A stretch of 64,000 bases of DNA. It comes from Halichondria panicea. Its lineage: Eukaryota > Porifera > Demospongiae > Suberitida > Halichondriidae. Shown piece by piece: positions 52,671-63,209 of the stretch. Under the pieces are notes generated by a model. The model saw nothing but the letters and a program-made list of their open reading frames with translations, was not told the origin of the DNA and did not search any database. Both the position numbers and the translations under genes were made by a program. Positions within the stretch are counted from its first letter, which is position 1, and every line of letters begins with the position of its first letter. The stretch lies in assembly GCF_963675165.1 (NCBI RefSeq), contig NC_087392.1, positions 265,001 to 329,000 on the forward strand, in the 5' to 3' direction.

Positions 52671-54713
52671 ATGACTGAACAACTTCGCCTCATAGTGGAC
52701 ACTCTGAATCAACCACCATTCTCGAAACAATTCAATCTCGTCACATTTGACTCTCTGAATTCGCTCAACCTACTGCAAGTGCTCAACGATGTCCTCGCTG
52801 AGATCAGTCCTGACCATCAAATGGACCTCCGTCAAGAACCTCCCGAGCAAACTGCTGTTAGGATTCTTAGTCTCCTCCACGTTCTACGATACAAGCCAAA
52901 GAGTGATCAAGGAGGTGGTCTAAATGCATTTCGTCATGGATTGCTGTTGGGCAATAAGCCGACAATATATCCCTTGCTACAGTGGCTCCTGGAGAAGCTA
53001 CCAGAGTTAAAGAAAAGGGCCTACCTTGCTCGATATCTAGTCAAGATCGAATTACTTCCGGAAATGCTACAGGACGATATTGTTGCTGAGGCTAATGCAA
53101 ATCATGAAGAGCTTGTTGAACAGTTCAAAGAGCTGCACCACACCATAGAGCAGCAGAAGGCCTCACAGTTTAGTGTGGCAGACATTAAGAAGGACATTGC
53201 TTCCATGGAGGAGGAGAAAGAACAGCTCATAAAGAGGACAGAGCGACTGAAAGCCAAGGCTGAGACACTGCCCAATAAAGCTGAGATGCTGGAGGCAGCC
53301 ATGAAGCTGAGGAGAGAAAAAGATCGAGAAATAACACTAACTGAACAGAAACTAGAGCAAAAGAACTCATTTCTCCACGCACAAGAAAAAGTATCTCGAT
53401 TACAGAAACAACTTGAGGACATGAAAAGCTCGAGTGATGGTCTATCTGCCGAAGGATTGATCTCTAAACTACAGGAAGAAAACCACCTCAAGCAAATGCT
53501 AGTCTCTGAAACCCTACCAAAGAAGGTGGAGGCTAAACGAAAGGAGTGTATTGAGTTGGAGCAAGTCCTTGCCGAGCCTGTACTGAACGACCTGGACCTC
53601 GATACTATACGACAGCAAATTGACGAGTGTACTGAAGAGGTGGCTAGACTTATGGAGAAACGACTGCCAGGAAGTGACCCTGTACAAGACAAGCTAGCCC
53701 TGTTTCGACAACAAGCCTCCATTATTGCTCGTAAGAAAGAAGCTGCTGCCGAGAGCTATAAATCAGTGATGGACGAGCTAGCAGCTCTGGAGTCTGAGTT
53801 ACAGTCCAAGCGAGAACAACTGAACAAGTTTGATGGCGGGGAAATTCTAAGAGAGGAGGAATTCAAACGCTACCTCGCTAGATTACGTGTCTCAAACAAC
53901 ACTTACAAGAAAAAGAAGTCAGAACTTGGTGCTCTGAAAGCTGAGTATGGAGTCCTTGCCCGTACAGAGGAAATCCTGAGATCTCGAGATGAAAATGTGG
54001 AGGAGCTGGTCAAAATTCTCGAAGAAAAGAAAGGTGTCCGCGGCTATAAACAGACGCAAGATGCCCTCGAGGAAGTATCGGTAGCAAAGAACGAACTAGA
54101 CGAACAAAAGAGTGAGATATTAACGGCAATGACTAGCCAGATTGAGCAGCTGACGGCAGCCATTGAAACCAAGAAGGCATTCCTCTCTCCCCTCATCAAA
54201 GAGATTCGACCGTTACGTCAGAACCATCAGGAACTGTTAGCTCAACACGCTGAGAAGAAGGTTGCTTATGACGGAGTGGCTGCTGGGCTGGAGGGTCAAA
54301 GGGCAGACCTGGAGCGAGAGGTACGAGCATACTGGGAGGAAACAATGGCTGAAGAGAGTCGCTACCACTATCTACAGTGTATGATAAAGTCCATCAAGCT
54401 ACAGCAGGAGAGAGTGGCGGCTGAGATGCGATGCTATGTCAGTTCTGACCCGGCTGAGAAACGCAAGTCCCGTCGAGATCTGTTCACTCGAAAGATACAG
54501 GAGCAAGAAAACTTGGGGAAGGGTCTTCGTGACCAGCAGAAGGAGATTCAAGAGACCCACAGTGATGCCCTGCGACAGGTCAAGATGTGGCAGGATCTGA
54601 GACGTCAGTTCAAAGTGAAGAAACAATGTTTTGTGTCTGACCAGCAGCGGCGGATGAGGGACAAGGCTGAGGAAAAGATGGCTGCCACTGAGAACAGACT
54701 AGTCATTACTTGA
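52671..54713 (+). CDS. IFT81: IFT81, intraflagellar transport complex B tubulin-binding subunit
   Basis: One uninterrupted coding exon of 680 residues (human IFT81: 676). The N-terminal calponin-homology-like domain includes FNLVTFDSLNSLNLLQVLND, MLSLLHVLRYKP-type LSLLHVLRYKPKSD, and PTIYPLLQWLLEKLPELKKR / AYLARYLVKIE, close to human IFT81. The rest is long coiled coil, with LALFRQQASIIARKKEAAAE, EEFKRYLARLR, EEKKGVRGY, EESRYHYLQCMIKS and a tail QENLGKGLRDQQKEI. I chose ATG 52671 because it sits just after a 3' splice site and aligns with the family start; an upstream in-frame extension to 52632 crosses that site. IFT81 pairs with IFT74 to carry tubulin into cilia. Being intronless is odd among these intron-dense genes. 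Confidence 0.97.
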   Translation: MTEQLRLIVDTLNQPPFSKQFNLVTFDSLNSLNLLQVLNDVLAEISPDHQMDLRQEPPEQTAVRILSLLHVLRYKPKSDQGGGLNAFRHGLLLGNKPTIYPLLQWLLEKLPELKKRAYLARYLVKIELLPEMLQDDIVAEANANHEELVEQFKELHHTIEQQKASQFSVADIKKDIASMEEEKEQLIKRTERLKAKAETLPNKAEMLEAAMKLRREKDREITLTEQKLEQKNSFLHAQEKVSRLQKQLEDMKSSSDGLSAEGLISKLQEENHLKQMLVSETLPKKVEAKRKECIELEQVLAEPVLNDLDLDTIRQQIDECTEEVARLMEKRLPGSDPVQDKLALFRQQASIIARKKEAAAESYKSVMDELAALESELQSKREQLNKFDGGEILREEEFKRYLARLRVSNNTYKKKKSELGALKAEYGVLARTEEILRSRDENVEELVKILEEKKGVRGYKQTQDALEEVSVAKNELDEQKSEILTAMTSQIEQLTAAIETKKAFLSPLIKEIRPLRQNHQELLAQHAEKKVAYDGVAAGLEGQRADLEREVRAYWEETMAEESRYHYLQCMIKSIKLQQERVAAEMRCYVSSDPAEKRKSRRDLFTRKIQEQENLGKGLRDQQKEIQETHSDALRQVKMWQDLRRQFKVKKQCFVSDQQRRMRDKAEEKMAATENRLVIT

Positions 54714-55071
54714 ACAATATTCATGTGATAGTTTATTGTATCTCTGTATAATTATATGGAATATCATTGTTGTGTAATGTTTCTGATAGTTTATCATGAT
54801 AAAATATTAAACCTCAAAATATTAATGTCCTGAAATGTATAGTACCACATCATCATGCATGTTGATGACAATCTAGCCTCGATTCCCTAGGCCAAGAGGG
54901 GCTGGGATCGAGGCTAAGAGGGGCTGGGATCGAGGCTAATGACAATCACAAATATACCCTTGATCTGAGCTTATTAATAGACTGTGAATTAATACAAGAA
55001 TGTGCAAATCACCATAATAATTATTAAGTGATAAAGCTGCCAAACACAAACAACAATACTGTAAATAGTTG
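54714..55071. other. Convergent gap IFT81 / KIF3A with ATTAAA and short inverted repeat
   Basis: ATTAAA at 54806-54811 (+) is a likely IFT81 poly(A) signal. At about 54873-54941, AGCCTCGATTCCCTAGGCC faces two tandem copies of AAGAGGGGCTGGGATCGAGG, forming an inverted repeat. A related AGCCTCGATCCCAGGCC occurs at 45430 in a FANCB intron. Confidence 0.55.
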
Positions 55072-58000
55072 CTAAGCAAAACGTCTGACAAGTCCTCTAG
55101 TGGTTGGGTACTGAGTATCCTCTTGTCCTTCTTTATCATCTCTCCTGCAGAACAGACACTATATCAACACACACACATACAGAGCAAATCAACACACTCA
55201 CTTCTTTGAGGGTCCCTTGCCTCCCTTCCTCCCAATGGAGTCAGAGTGAGACATCTGTAGACTGGAGACCCGAGCAGAGCCCACACTATACGTCAGATAG
55301 GCAGTACTTGTGTCATAACCAGGAAACTGTGGGGGGTAATAGAGTCACATGACCAGTGGGGGGGTCTATATGCAGTACCTGGCTGAGTGGTTCGGGAGAC
55401 AATTTCTTCCTCATGTTATTCCCAGCATAAGCAATACCGTGCTATACAAAACACAAAAACAGATCACACAGATTACACATGTAGCCACTGTACAAGTACT
55501 CGCTTACCATATGCCACTCCCCCGTGTCCTCACTCCAAGTTGAGTGAGCCTCTAGTTGAGTCTGATAGTCCTCAGGGATGTACCTATCCATGATGAGACT
55601 TTGTAGCTGCAGCTCCTTGTTTAACTCTCGAATGGCCTCCAACATAGACTCATTCTCTTGCTGGGACTCTGCCCTCATGTCAGCTATCTATAGGAGCAGG
55701 CAGTACAACCATTACACACACTGACTGAGGCTTACCTCATCCTTTGCTTGCTGTAACTGTTTCCAGACATCTTTAAGTCGTCGTGTCTTCCCGGCGGCCT
55801 CCTCCTGTAGACTGGCATACTTCTCCTCAATGTCCAGTCTCTCTGCTTCCTTCCTCTGTAGCTGGTGTCTCAGTTTGGCCTCTTTCTTCTGTCTCTTCTC
55901 CAGCTCTTTAGCCGACTCCTCTAACATGCGCTCCTGCTCCTCAGCCTGCTCCAACATGTTCACTCCACCCACTATCACCTATAGAATGAGGACACACAAC
56001 ATGATTAGAATACTGCACTAAAGGTCTATGCAATCGATTATACAAAGAGAACATTAACATCTAACTGCTGAGTGTCAATACGGTACAAGTGCTGACCTTA
56101 GAGTTGAGATCTTGCAGCTTTCTCTCCAGTCGTTGCTGTTGCTCTGATGCTAGTCTCAGCTCATCCTCCTTGTGTTGGAGTACCTTTTGTACTTTGTCCC
56201 TATCTTCTTGAGCCATATCCTTGGAGGCAAGCAGACGTGCCCTCTCCTTCTCAATCTCTGTCTTACGAGCGCTCATTGACCGAGGTGACAACGGGCCACT
56301 GGAGCCTAACAATCAATAGTACAACATCAAAAATTATATGTGGTTATTATGTGTTTATCATTACTTTTCCGCTTTTGCCTCTTCTTCCTCTTTGATGCCT
56401 CCCCTTGCCCTGCCTCCTCTCCACTCTCACTGCCACTACCACTGGCTGCATCACACACTAGCTCACACATACACACAACACTGAGAGACCCACCATTGTC
56501 CAGTTGCTTCTTGAGTTGCTCTATCTCCTTCTGAAACTCTCTCAACATGGCGTCCTTAGGGTCTTCGTTGATATGCGCACTGTTCTTGATATTCTTGGCT
56601 CGACTGGCATACCTGAGGGTAGGGAGTGAGGGAGGGTATATACTGGTAGAGTTCACCTCAGTGTGTTGAGGGTCTCATCACAGTTGTAGTCAGCGGGACC
56701 AACATTGGCTATCTGCAGTAAGAGATACATAGTGGGGTTTGAGAAGTATTGCTAACATAATTTTTTGGCCTTGGACCATATCATGAAATTATTGAGCCTA
56801 TCTACCAAATATGAACATTGACTGTCTAAGCTTTCAGAAAATCAAGAAATCGTTGAAATAGATACACAGAATTAAAGTCATGGCATTACTTAAACACAAG
56901 ATAGTTTTTAAACGGGGGGTGGTTGAACATCTTTCAGCAGCCATAACTTTAGTACCGTTGATCCAATGCCAAAAATGTTATCATTTTCTGAAAGCTTAGA
57001 AAGAGACCTTTCAAATGATGTGCTTCAATCCAAAATTTGGTGAGGGCCCTAATTTGTCATTTTTCGGCCTTGGACCATGGGCTATTATCCATGATATGGC
57101 CAAATTGTCAAATATTTAAATCGCTCAAATATGAAATTTGATGACACTATTTGAAAGGTCTCTTTCTAAGCTTCAAGAAAATCAGAAAATCGTTGAAATT
57201 AAATGCACGGATTTCAAGTTATAGAAGCTGAAAGAGTCATATTGATTTAAACGTAACTCCAGTAATGGGCATACAAGCAGCACAGGATACATTGCATCAG
57301 GTGAGGGAGGACCTACCATGACAGTCTTAGAGTTCCCTCCCAGGGAGTCCTGTAACAGTCTGGTGAGCTTAGAGTTACGATAAGGAACGTGACTAGTCCG
57401 TCCGCTCACCAGAGCAGAGATGACATTACCAAGAGTGGAGAGGGAGAGGTTGATCTTGACTGCCTCCTTGAACCGATCCCCCTCTGCCCCCGTCTTGGAC
57501 TGACGCTCAGAACCCTACAACGAGGGGGGGATAAAGTACTGTGATATACTTGTAACTGGCTAGCTACTCACTGCAAGGTCCACGAGATGCAGCTTCCCCA
57601 TCCGGACATGTTGCTGCTTGTCTGGTCCCACTTCACTGCACTCCACGGTAATACTGAAGATGACGTGAGAACGAGAGGAATGGTCGTTCATATCGGTCAC
57701 TGCAAACACTCCTGGAGCATGGGAAGAGAGAGATAAAGAGAACAGCACATTGGATATCAGTAGACTATCATCAAGCATAGGTGTACTGTATATAGCCGCT
57801 CACTGTTTTTGTTTCCAATGGACATAAGTCGGTCCATTTCGTCAGCATTCTTGACTACGAATGATGAGAGGTCCTTGACGTAGACCCCAATGTCTGGTCT
57901 CTCTCTCACCTCCAGTTTATTAGCCACATTCTTACTCAGCAGATCTCTTACCTCCTCATTGTACAGCTCCAAGTACGACACACGAACCAGAAACCTGCAA

Positions 58001-58847
58001 GTGAAGAAGTATGTATAATACCATCTACTAAACATGTATGTACTGCATAATAATGTAGTGTACATGTATGTGCATGCAGCAGCTATTAGGAAATGGTACG
58101 ACTAAAGCAAAAATTGCATCGATTTTGATTAGCCTGGGTTTTTTTCTCAGCCTTTCGGGAGCAATCTTTGACTGCCTGTAACTGAGTTAGGATCAACCAA
58201 TTTCAAAACTAAAAACTGTATACAAGAGAGTGGTCTGGACTGACTCACTGTGTCTCTCCCTCTGACTTCGCTATGTGGCCAAAGATGTGAGCGAATGAGT
58301 TGGGAATGATTCCCCTCTTCTCTGGCACAGATCTCTCTCCCTCCATTGTGTAGGTCTTCCCTGTACCAGTCTGTCCATACGCAAATATAGTGCCTACACA
58401 AACAAGAATAAGGGGGTGACCGTGTGTGTTGAGGTAGAGCAGTCACCGTTGTAGCCATCCAGTACACTGTTGACTATAGGCCGTGCTGTCTCATTATAGA
58501 TGTCCACCTGTTTGGCGTCGAAACCAAACACAGAGTCAAAGCTGAATACTTTCTCCCTCTCTCCTCTGTGGGGGGTCTGCATGTGTACTGTCACCTGCAG
58601 CACAGGGGGTACCAGGACGTGTTACCATGGATACGGTGTTTACCTGGCCTCGGAGTTGGTCCACTCGTACGCTCACACGTCGGTTGTCACTCGTCTCCCT
58701 GGGGGTCAAAGGTCGACACCGGACGGCTACCTTGACGTTATCGTCCTCCTTGGAAGCACACTCAGTCTAGAGGGGGGGGGGGGGGGGGTTAGGTGAGGGA
58801 TACAGTTTACCATGCAATATAATCACCAGGACAGTACTTACAGCCAT
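55072..58847 (-). CDS. KIF3A: KIF3A, kinesin-II motor subunit
   Basis: A tiny first exon (ATGGCT, 58842-58847) joins [17 protein letters not shown] near 58740. The motor domain follows in order: [20 protein letters not shown] (P-loop, about 58340-58460), [53 protein letters not shown] (switch I), LHLVDLAGSE (switch II, split by an intron near 57570), [66 protein letters not shown] is the kinesin-II neck. Coiled coil at 55440-56300 ([20 protein letters not shown]) and tail EWHM...YAGNNMRK...VRRFA to TAG 55072 match KIF3A rather than KIF3B or KIF17. Kinesin-II drives anterograde intraflagellar transport. Convergent with IFT81, its functional partner. Confidence 0.96.
56750..57245. repeat. Foldback repeat copies in KIF3A intron
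   Basis: GCAGCCATAACTTTAGTACC at about 56937, GACCTTTCAAATGATGTGCT at 57006, TTTTTCGGCCTTGGACCATG at 57060, then TATTTGAAAGGTCTCTTTCT and TTTCAAGTTATAGAAGCTG at the right. Arms are near reverse complements, making this the most intact member. A partial copy precedes it at 56760-56885. Confidence 0.85.
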
Positions 58848-59250
58848 TGCTTCGCTTGCAGATGATCTTGGGGCGCAGGCCAGCAATAACTTAACTGGAG
58901 GAATCTTTCTAGAGGAGCTAGCTAGCTAGCTACTAATAGCCTCCACCTCTTCGACCTTTTGTTATGGTGCTCACTATACAGAAGTTGCATCACCAGCACT
59001 ATCTCATCTAGGCTAGGCTGAGCTTAAAGAATTAACAGATCTCTACAGATAAGAGGGCAGACAACTGCTACCAGGACTGCTACAAGTATATAGAACTAGA
59101 AGAGGTGAGCAAGTGTGACTATCTGTACTGTGTTGTGTGTGTGTGTGTGTGTGTGTGATCACATCTTATACTATAAGATAGCATGTAGTCAGCCATTAAC
59201 ATAACATGTTACACATCACCAGGCCAACCAGTGATCTGATTGGACGGACG
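58848..59250. promoter_or_regulatory. Divergent promoter region KIF3A / TMEM184C
   Basis: 403 bp between start codons. A plausible 5'-untranslated intron for TMEM184C runs from the donor GTGAGC near 59104 to an acceptor CACCAG near 59222 and contains a (TG)n run. No TATA box is obvious. Confidence 0.45.
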
Positions 59251-61210
59251 ATGAGTAGACTACGACTGTCACTACGTAACTGTTGTACCCGATGTACCCG
59301 TTATCCGTGTTGGCTCCAGTGGCGGGAGTGGTGCAAGCCACTGATGCTGGTCCTATATCTGATAGTACTACTGGTGGTACTGCCACTGCTTATATATGAG
59401 CTCTACAAGGAGAATGCAGGGGATCGGTTCAAGGCGTGGTTTGTGGCCGGTCTGTTCGTCCTCCTCACTCTACCCATATTCTTTATTGGGGTCATGCAGC
59501 ACATGTTCAACTACACAAAACCATATTTGCAGAAGCACATCATCAGGTGGGTGTGTGTGTACATGATATGTATACCTACACATTCTTTTATTTCATCTGT
59601 GCGTTAGCTTTCAACTAGGGTGAGCCTAAAGAGACATAATTTCAATTGTTCTTAGATGGAGTTTTTCATGTTGTTTGGGCCCATGATTGCCCACTACCTC
59701 AGCCCTACCTATGTGTATGTGTACATTCACTGCTGTTGTTTCAATGCACAGGATCTTGTGGATAGTTCCCATCTACTCACTCAACAGTGTAAGTTCAGAC
59801 TGTCGCTAGCTGTTCAATCCTAACTGTACCCACACACCCACCCACACACACACACACACACAGTGGCTGGGACTTATCTCCCCATCGACTGCCGTGTACT
59901 GGGATGCTATCAAGGAGTGCTATGAAGCGTATGTACTCTATAACTTTCTTTGCTACCTCCTCAACTTTCTGGAGAGTGAGTATGACATCGTGTCTGAGCT
60001 GGAGGCACTGTATCCGATTGGCCAGCCCATTCCATGTTGCTGCTGCCCCCCGTGGCCAAAGGGACGAAGATTTATCTTCTGGTGCAAGTTTGGGACCCTC
60101 CAGTACACAGTATCCCGGCTCCTCTTCACCCTCATTGCTCTGTAAGCTAATTCGTTTTCTTAAATAGAAACCATTTAGATACAGTTAATTTGGTAGAAAC
60201 CAATTAGAGAACATAAAAGGAATAGTAGCATACCATAGTCACATGTAGGTGGTGTTGACAATGCTCTATCTATGTATGTATAGAAACATGTTTTCTCCCT
60301 TTACTACGTTATGATAACTGTCCCTACATTCATTGTGTGTGTGTGCTGCTCCCCAGGATCACCCAATGGTGTGGTGTGTATGAGAAGGGCAAGATACGGT
60401 TTGACAAGGCCTGGATCTACATCGCCATCTTCAATGCCATCTCCCAGATGATAGCCATTCATACCCTCATCTACTTCTACAAAGGCACTAGGAAACTACT
60501 GGGGCCAATCCATCCTATCTTTAAGTTCCTCACTATCAAAGCTATCATCTTTGCCATATTCTGGTGAGCCTCTATACACAAAGTGTACCATGTGATGTGC
60601 TTGTTTAACCCCTCCTCCCCTATATAATTATAGGCAAGCAGTGTTCATTGCCATCCTGGTGAAGGTGGAAGCTTTGCCCAAGGAGTGGAAAGAGTATGAT
60701 GTGCAAGACGTGGCAGAGGGTCTCCAGAACTTCATCATCTGTGTGGAGATGCTCCTCTTTGCATTGGCTCACTACTTTGTGTTCTCACACAAACCCTTCG
60801 TGGACCCGGCTGCTGCCAGAGCTCCGTGCATCGCCTCCTGTCTCAGAATGCTTGATGTGAGGGACGTGGCAGATGATGTTAAAGAACATTTTGTTGATCC
60901 CATCCCTCGCCCAAGACTACCCACCATCACTCGGAGGAACACAGCAAAACGAGGGGACAAATTTGAAACCACCCCCTTAATTAATGACACACCCTCTTCT
61001 TTCAACTCGGACACCGAACACATGCCACAATTGAGTGCCCCACGAACTAATCATGAAGTGAGTTCAGAGTTCAGTGTTCTCACGTATAGAGACCTTGACC
61101 CCCGACCTGCATTTGGACGTACCAGCAAGTTGCCTGAGGAGGATACTGAACAAGCCAGCAGCTGCACCAGTGGACAAGACTCTCCTCCGAACAGCTCTAG
61201 CTCTGCATAG
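59251..61210 (+). CDS. TMEM184C: TMEM184C-like seven-helix membrane protein (OST-alpha family)
   Basis: Six exons. The N-terminal part resembles human TMEM184C: WREWCKPLMLVLYLIVLLVV, KAWFVAGLFVLLTLPIFFIG, YTKPYLQKHIIR, ILWIVPIYSLNS, then WDAIKECYEAYVLYNFLCYL (about 59910-59960). CCCCPPWPKGRRFIFWCKFG and TLQYTVSRLLFTLIAL follow (to about 60141). GVYEKGKIRFDKAWIYIAIF lies at 60359-60564, and QAVFIAILVKV...GLQNFIICVEMLLFALAHYF in the last exon. A Ser/Thr-rich cytoplasmic tail ends at TAG 61208. The ATG at 59251 is preferred; an upstream in-frame ATG (59206) lies in the probable 5' intron. The family is related to solute transporter alpha subunits; the human protein's role is poorly defined. Confidence 0.92.
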
Positions 61211-61371
61211 CTACCATTGTTATTATTATTATTGCGTTGTTTCATTAATTTTTACCATTTACCAAGAATTAATTTGTTTATGTTTACAAAAATTAATTAA
61301 CACATGTGGGGGTTAAGTTAACAATGACAGCAAAAATAACACATAAAAAATATAAAATTTCACGCATATGC

Positions 61372-61377
61372 AATAAA
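61372..61377 (+). promoter_or_regulatory. Poly(A) signal of TMEM184C
   Basis: AATAAA about 160 bp beyond the TMEM184C stop and only 22 bp before the CYP4 stop on the other strand, so the two transcripts end very close together or overlap. Confidence 0.5.
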
Positions 61378-61399
61378 CCAAAGTAATACACTAACTGTG

Positions 61400-62935
61400 T
61401 CAGTAAAGTGGTTCTAGATTGATCTTGATATCATTCTTGCTCCGTAACACAATTTTAGGGGCTGTCTCAACTTTATGTCCTTGTACTGGCGATAACTTGA
61501 ATCTGTTTAGAATGGAGGCAATCACAATCCTCTCTTCATTCAGAGCAAAGTTCTGTCCAATGCAGTTTCGCTGACCACCAGAGAATGGAATGTAGGCATA
61601 GGGGTCACGACCCTCGCAGTTGCTGGGACGGAAACGAAGAGGGTCATACTCATCGGGATTCTCCCAAGTGTCTGACTGACGATGAATAGCGCGAATACTG
61701 ATACCAATTCTGACTCCTTTTGGAACGAGACAACCGTCTAACTCCAACTCTTCATTGGTTTCTCGAGATATAAAGAAGACAGGAGGGTAGAGTCTCATGG
61801 CCTCCTTGATGGCCCACTGAGTGTACTTGAGCTCTTTAAGATCATCATAGTCGAGGGTGTCTCGTCCCTGAAGCACACTCCTCACCTCCTCACGCACTTT
61901 CTCCTGGGCCTCAGGATGCTTTGCTAGACAGTACAGGGTCCAGCACATCCCACTGGTTGTCGTGTCATGGCCTTCAAACATGAACGTGTCCACTTCATCT
62001 TGAATCTCTTGATCGGTGAGGCCATTGCCATCCTCGTCTCTAGCTATGAGCAGAACGTCCAGGAAATCCAGGTACTTCCCATTCTTTCTAGTCCGCAGCT
62101 CACTCTCGGAAAGTTGTGTCTGGCCGTCAACAATACCTAATTCTTTCTTTCGGTTCTGAATGACCATGTTGGAATAGTCATGAACTGTGTTGCAGTGCTT
62201 CCTAAAGGTGCGGCCATCCTTGGTCAAGTAGTAGTACCAATCCCATCGCGACGGCAAGGATTTAAATCTCCGAGTTATTAGTTCGACAATCTCTTGAACA
62301 GAGTGTATGTACGGATGCCTACTCGACTCGACCTGGCAGTCACTGCTGAAGCTGAAGGAGCATTGCAGAATAATGTCCAGAGATAACAGGCTCACACACT
62401 CAAACAGTTTCACGGGATCGTTGACCCTTGCTGCAGCAGACCACTTGTCCATCATCACCCCAAGGCATCTATTGTACACAGTAATGTAAGGCATGAGAAT
62501 AGCATAATGGAAAGCAGGGGTTAGTAGTCGTCGGTTCCGAAACCATTTATTTCCCTCCGAGATGAGTAGACCATCTCCTAGCCACGGCTTCAGTAAGTTA
62601 TAGCCAACCTTGTCCTTGGGTAGTTTTAGCACTTTAGGTAACAGTGAGGGATGTTGAATATTCAGTATAGCAAAGAAAGGTCCTATCCATACCTTCGTCA
62701 TCTTGATCTTGTTGTCACTCACATATTTAACATAGTTCAATGCTTCTGCTTCATCTTCATACAATTTCCTGATATAGGGCATGCTTCCCAGAAGCCAGTG
62801 CATGTTGGGCATTTCAGGAACATTCTTTAGAGCTACTGCTCTCTTGTGCAGAATGTGAGCAATGGCTGCCAACTTATAGAGTAGGACAGCACACAGGCAG
62901 AGGGCAGGGATGGCAAGCACTGACAGATAGTCCAT
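61400..62935 (-). CDS. Cytochrome P450, CYP4-type, single exon
   Basis: Intronless, 511 residues, usual P450 length. The N-terminal membrane anchor is VLAIPALCLCAVLLYKLAAI. The I-helix EVDTFMFEGHDTTTSG is the CYP4-clan signature; its Glu can bind haem covalently in several CYP4 enzymes. ExxR is in IKEAMRLYPP, PERF-like in YDPLRFRPSN, and the haem loop is FSGGQRNCIGQNFAL with the ligand Cys. CYP4 enzymes mostly omega-hydroxylate fatty acids and related lipids in the ER; the substrate here is unknown. A TATA-like CATAAAAAT lies on the minus strand at about 62969-62977. Tail-to-tail with TMEM184C. Confidence 0.95.
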   Translation of the reverse strand: MDYLSVLAIPALCLCAVLLYKLAAIAHILHKRAVALKNVPEMPNMHWLLGSMPYIRKLYEDEAEALNYVKYVSDNKIKMTKVWIGPFFAILNIQHPSLLPKVLKLPKDKVGYNLLKPWLGDGLLISEGNKWFRNRRLLTPAFHYAILMPYITVYNRCLGVMMDKWSAAARVNDPVKLFECVSLLSLDIILQCSFSFSSDCQVESSRHPYIHSVQEIVELITRRFKSLPSRWDWYYYLTKDGRTFRKHCNTVHDYSNMVIQNRKKELGIVDGQTQLSESELRTRKNGKYLDFLDVLLIARDEDGNGLTDQEIQDEVDTFMFEGHDTTTSGMCWTLYCLAKHPEAQEKVREEVRSVLQGRDTLDYDDLKELKYTQWAIKEAMRLYPPVFFISRETNEELELDGCLVPKGVRIGISIRAIHRQSDTWENPDEYDPLRFRPSNCEGRDPYAYIPFSGGQRNCIGQNFALNEERIVIASILNRFKLSPVQGHKVETAPKIVLRSKNDIKINLEPLY

Positions 62936-63209
62936 GGTACTGTGTACTAGTAGCTAGTCTAGCTAGCTATTTTTATGAACATATATCAGCTACACGGAAA
63001 AGAGTCGATGGATATGGATGTTGGAATAAGACACCACACCCATGCATTACATAAATGCCAAGAGCTTGCAGAAAGGGGAGGGGCTGGTATAGTATTATAG
63101 TGTGCACTGGAATAAATTACAAAAAACCTTCCAAAGAGAGCAAGGAACTCAGAAATAAACTAGACACACTATAGTTACTAGTACTATACAACATACAACA
63201 GTGTTTGTA
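62936..63209. other. Intergenic, CYP4 upstream / TRPA-like downstream
   Basis: 274 bp between two minus-strand genes. It must contain the CYP4 promoter and the 3' end of the channel gene. No other feature was recognised. Confidence 0.5.

Noticed and set aside
53102-53722. 206-codon minus-strand ORF inside IFT81
   Set aside because: Shadow of the IFT81 coiled coil: Ser/Cys/Phe-rich reverse of Glu/Lys-rich codons.
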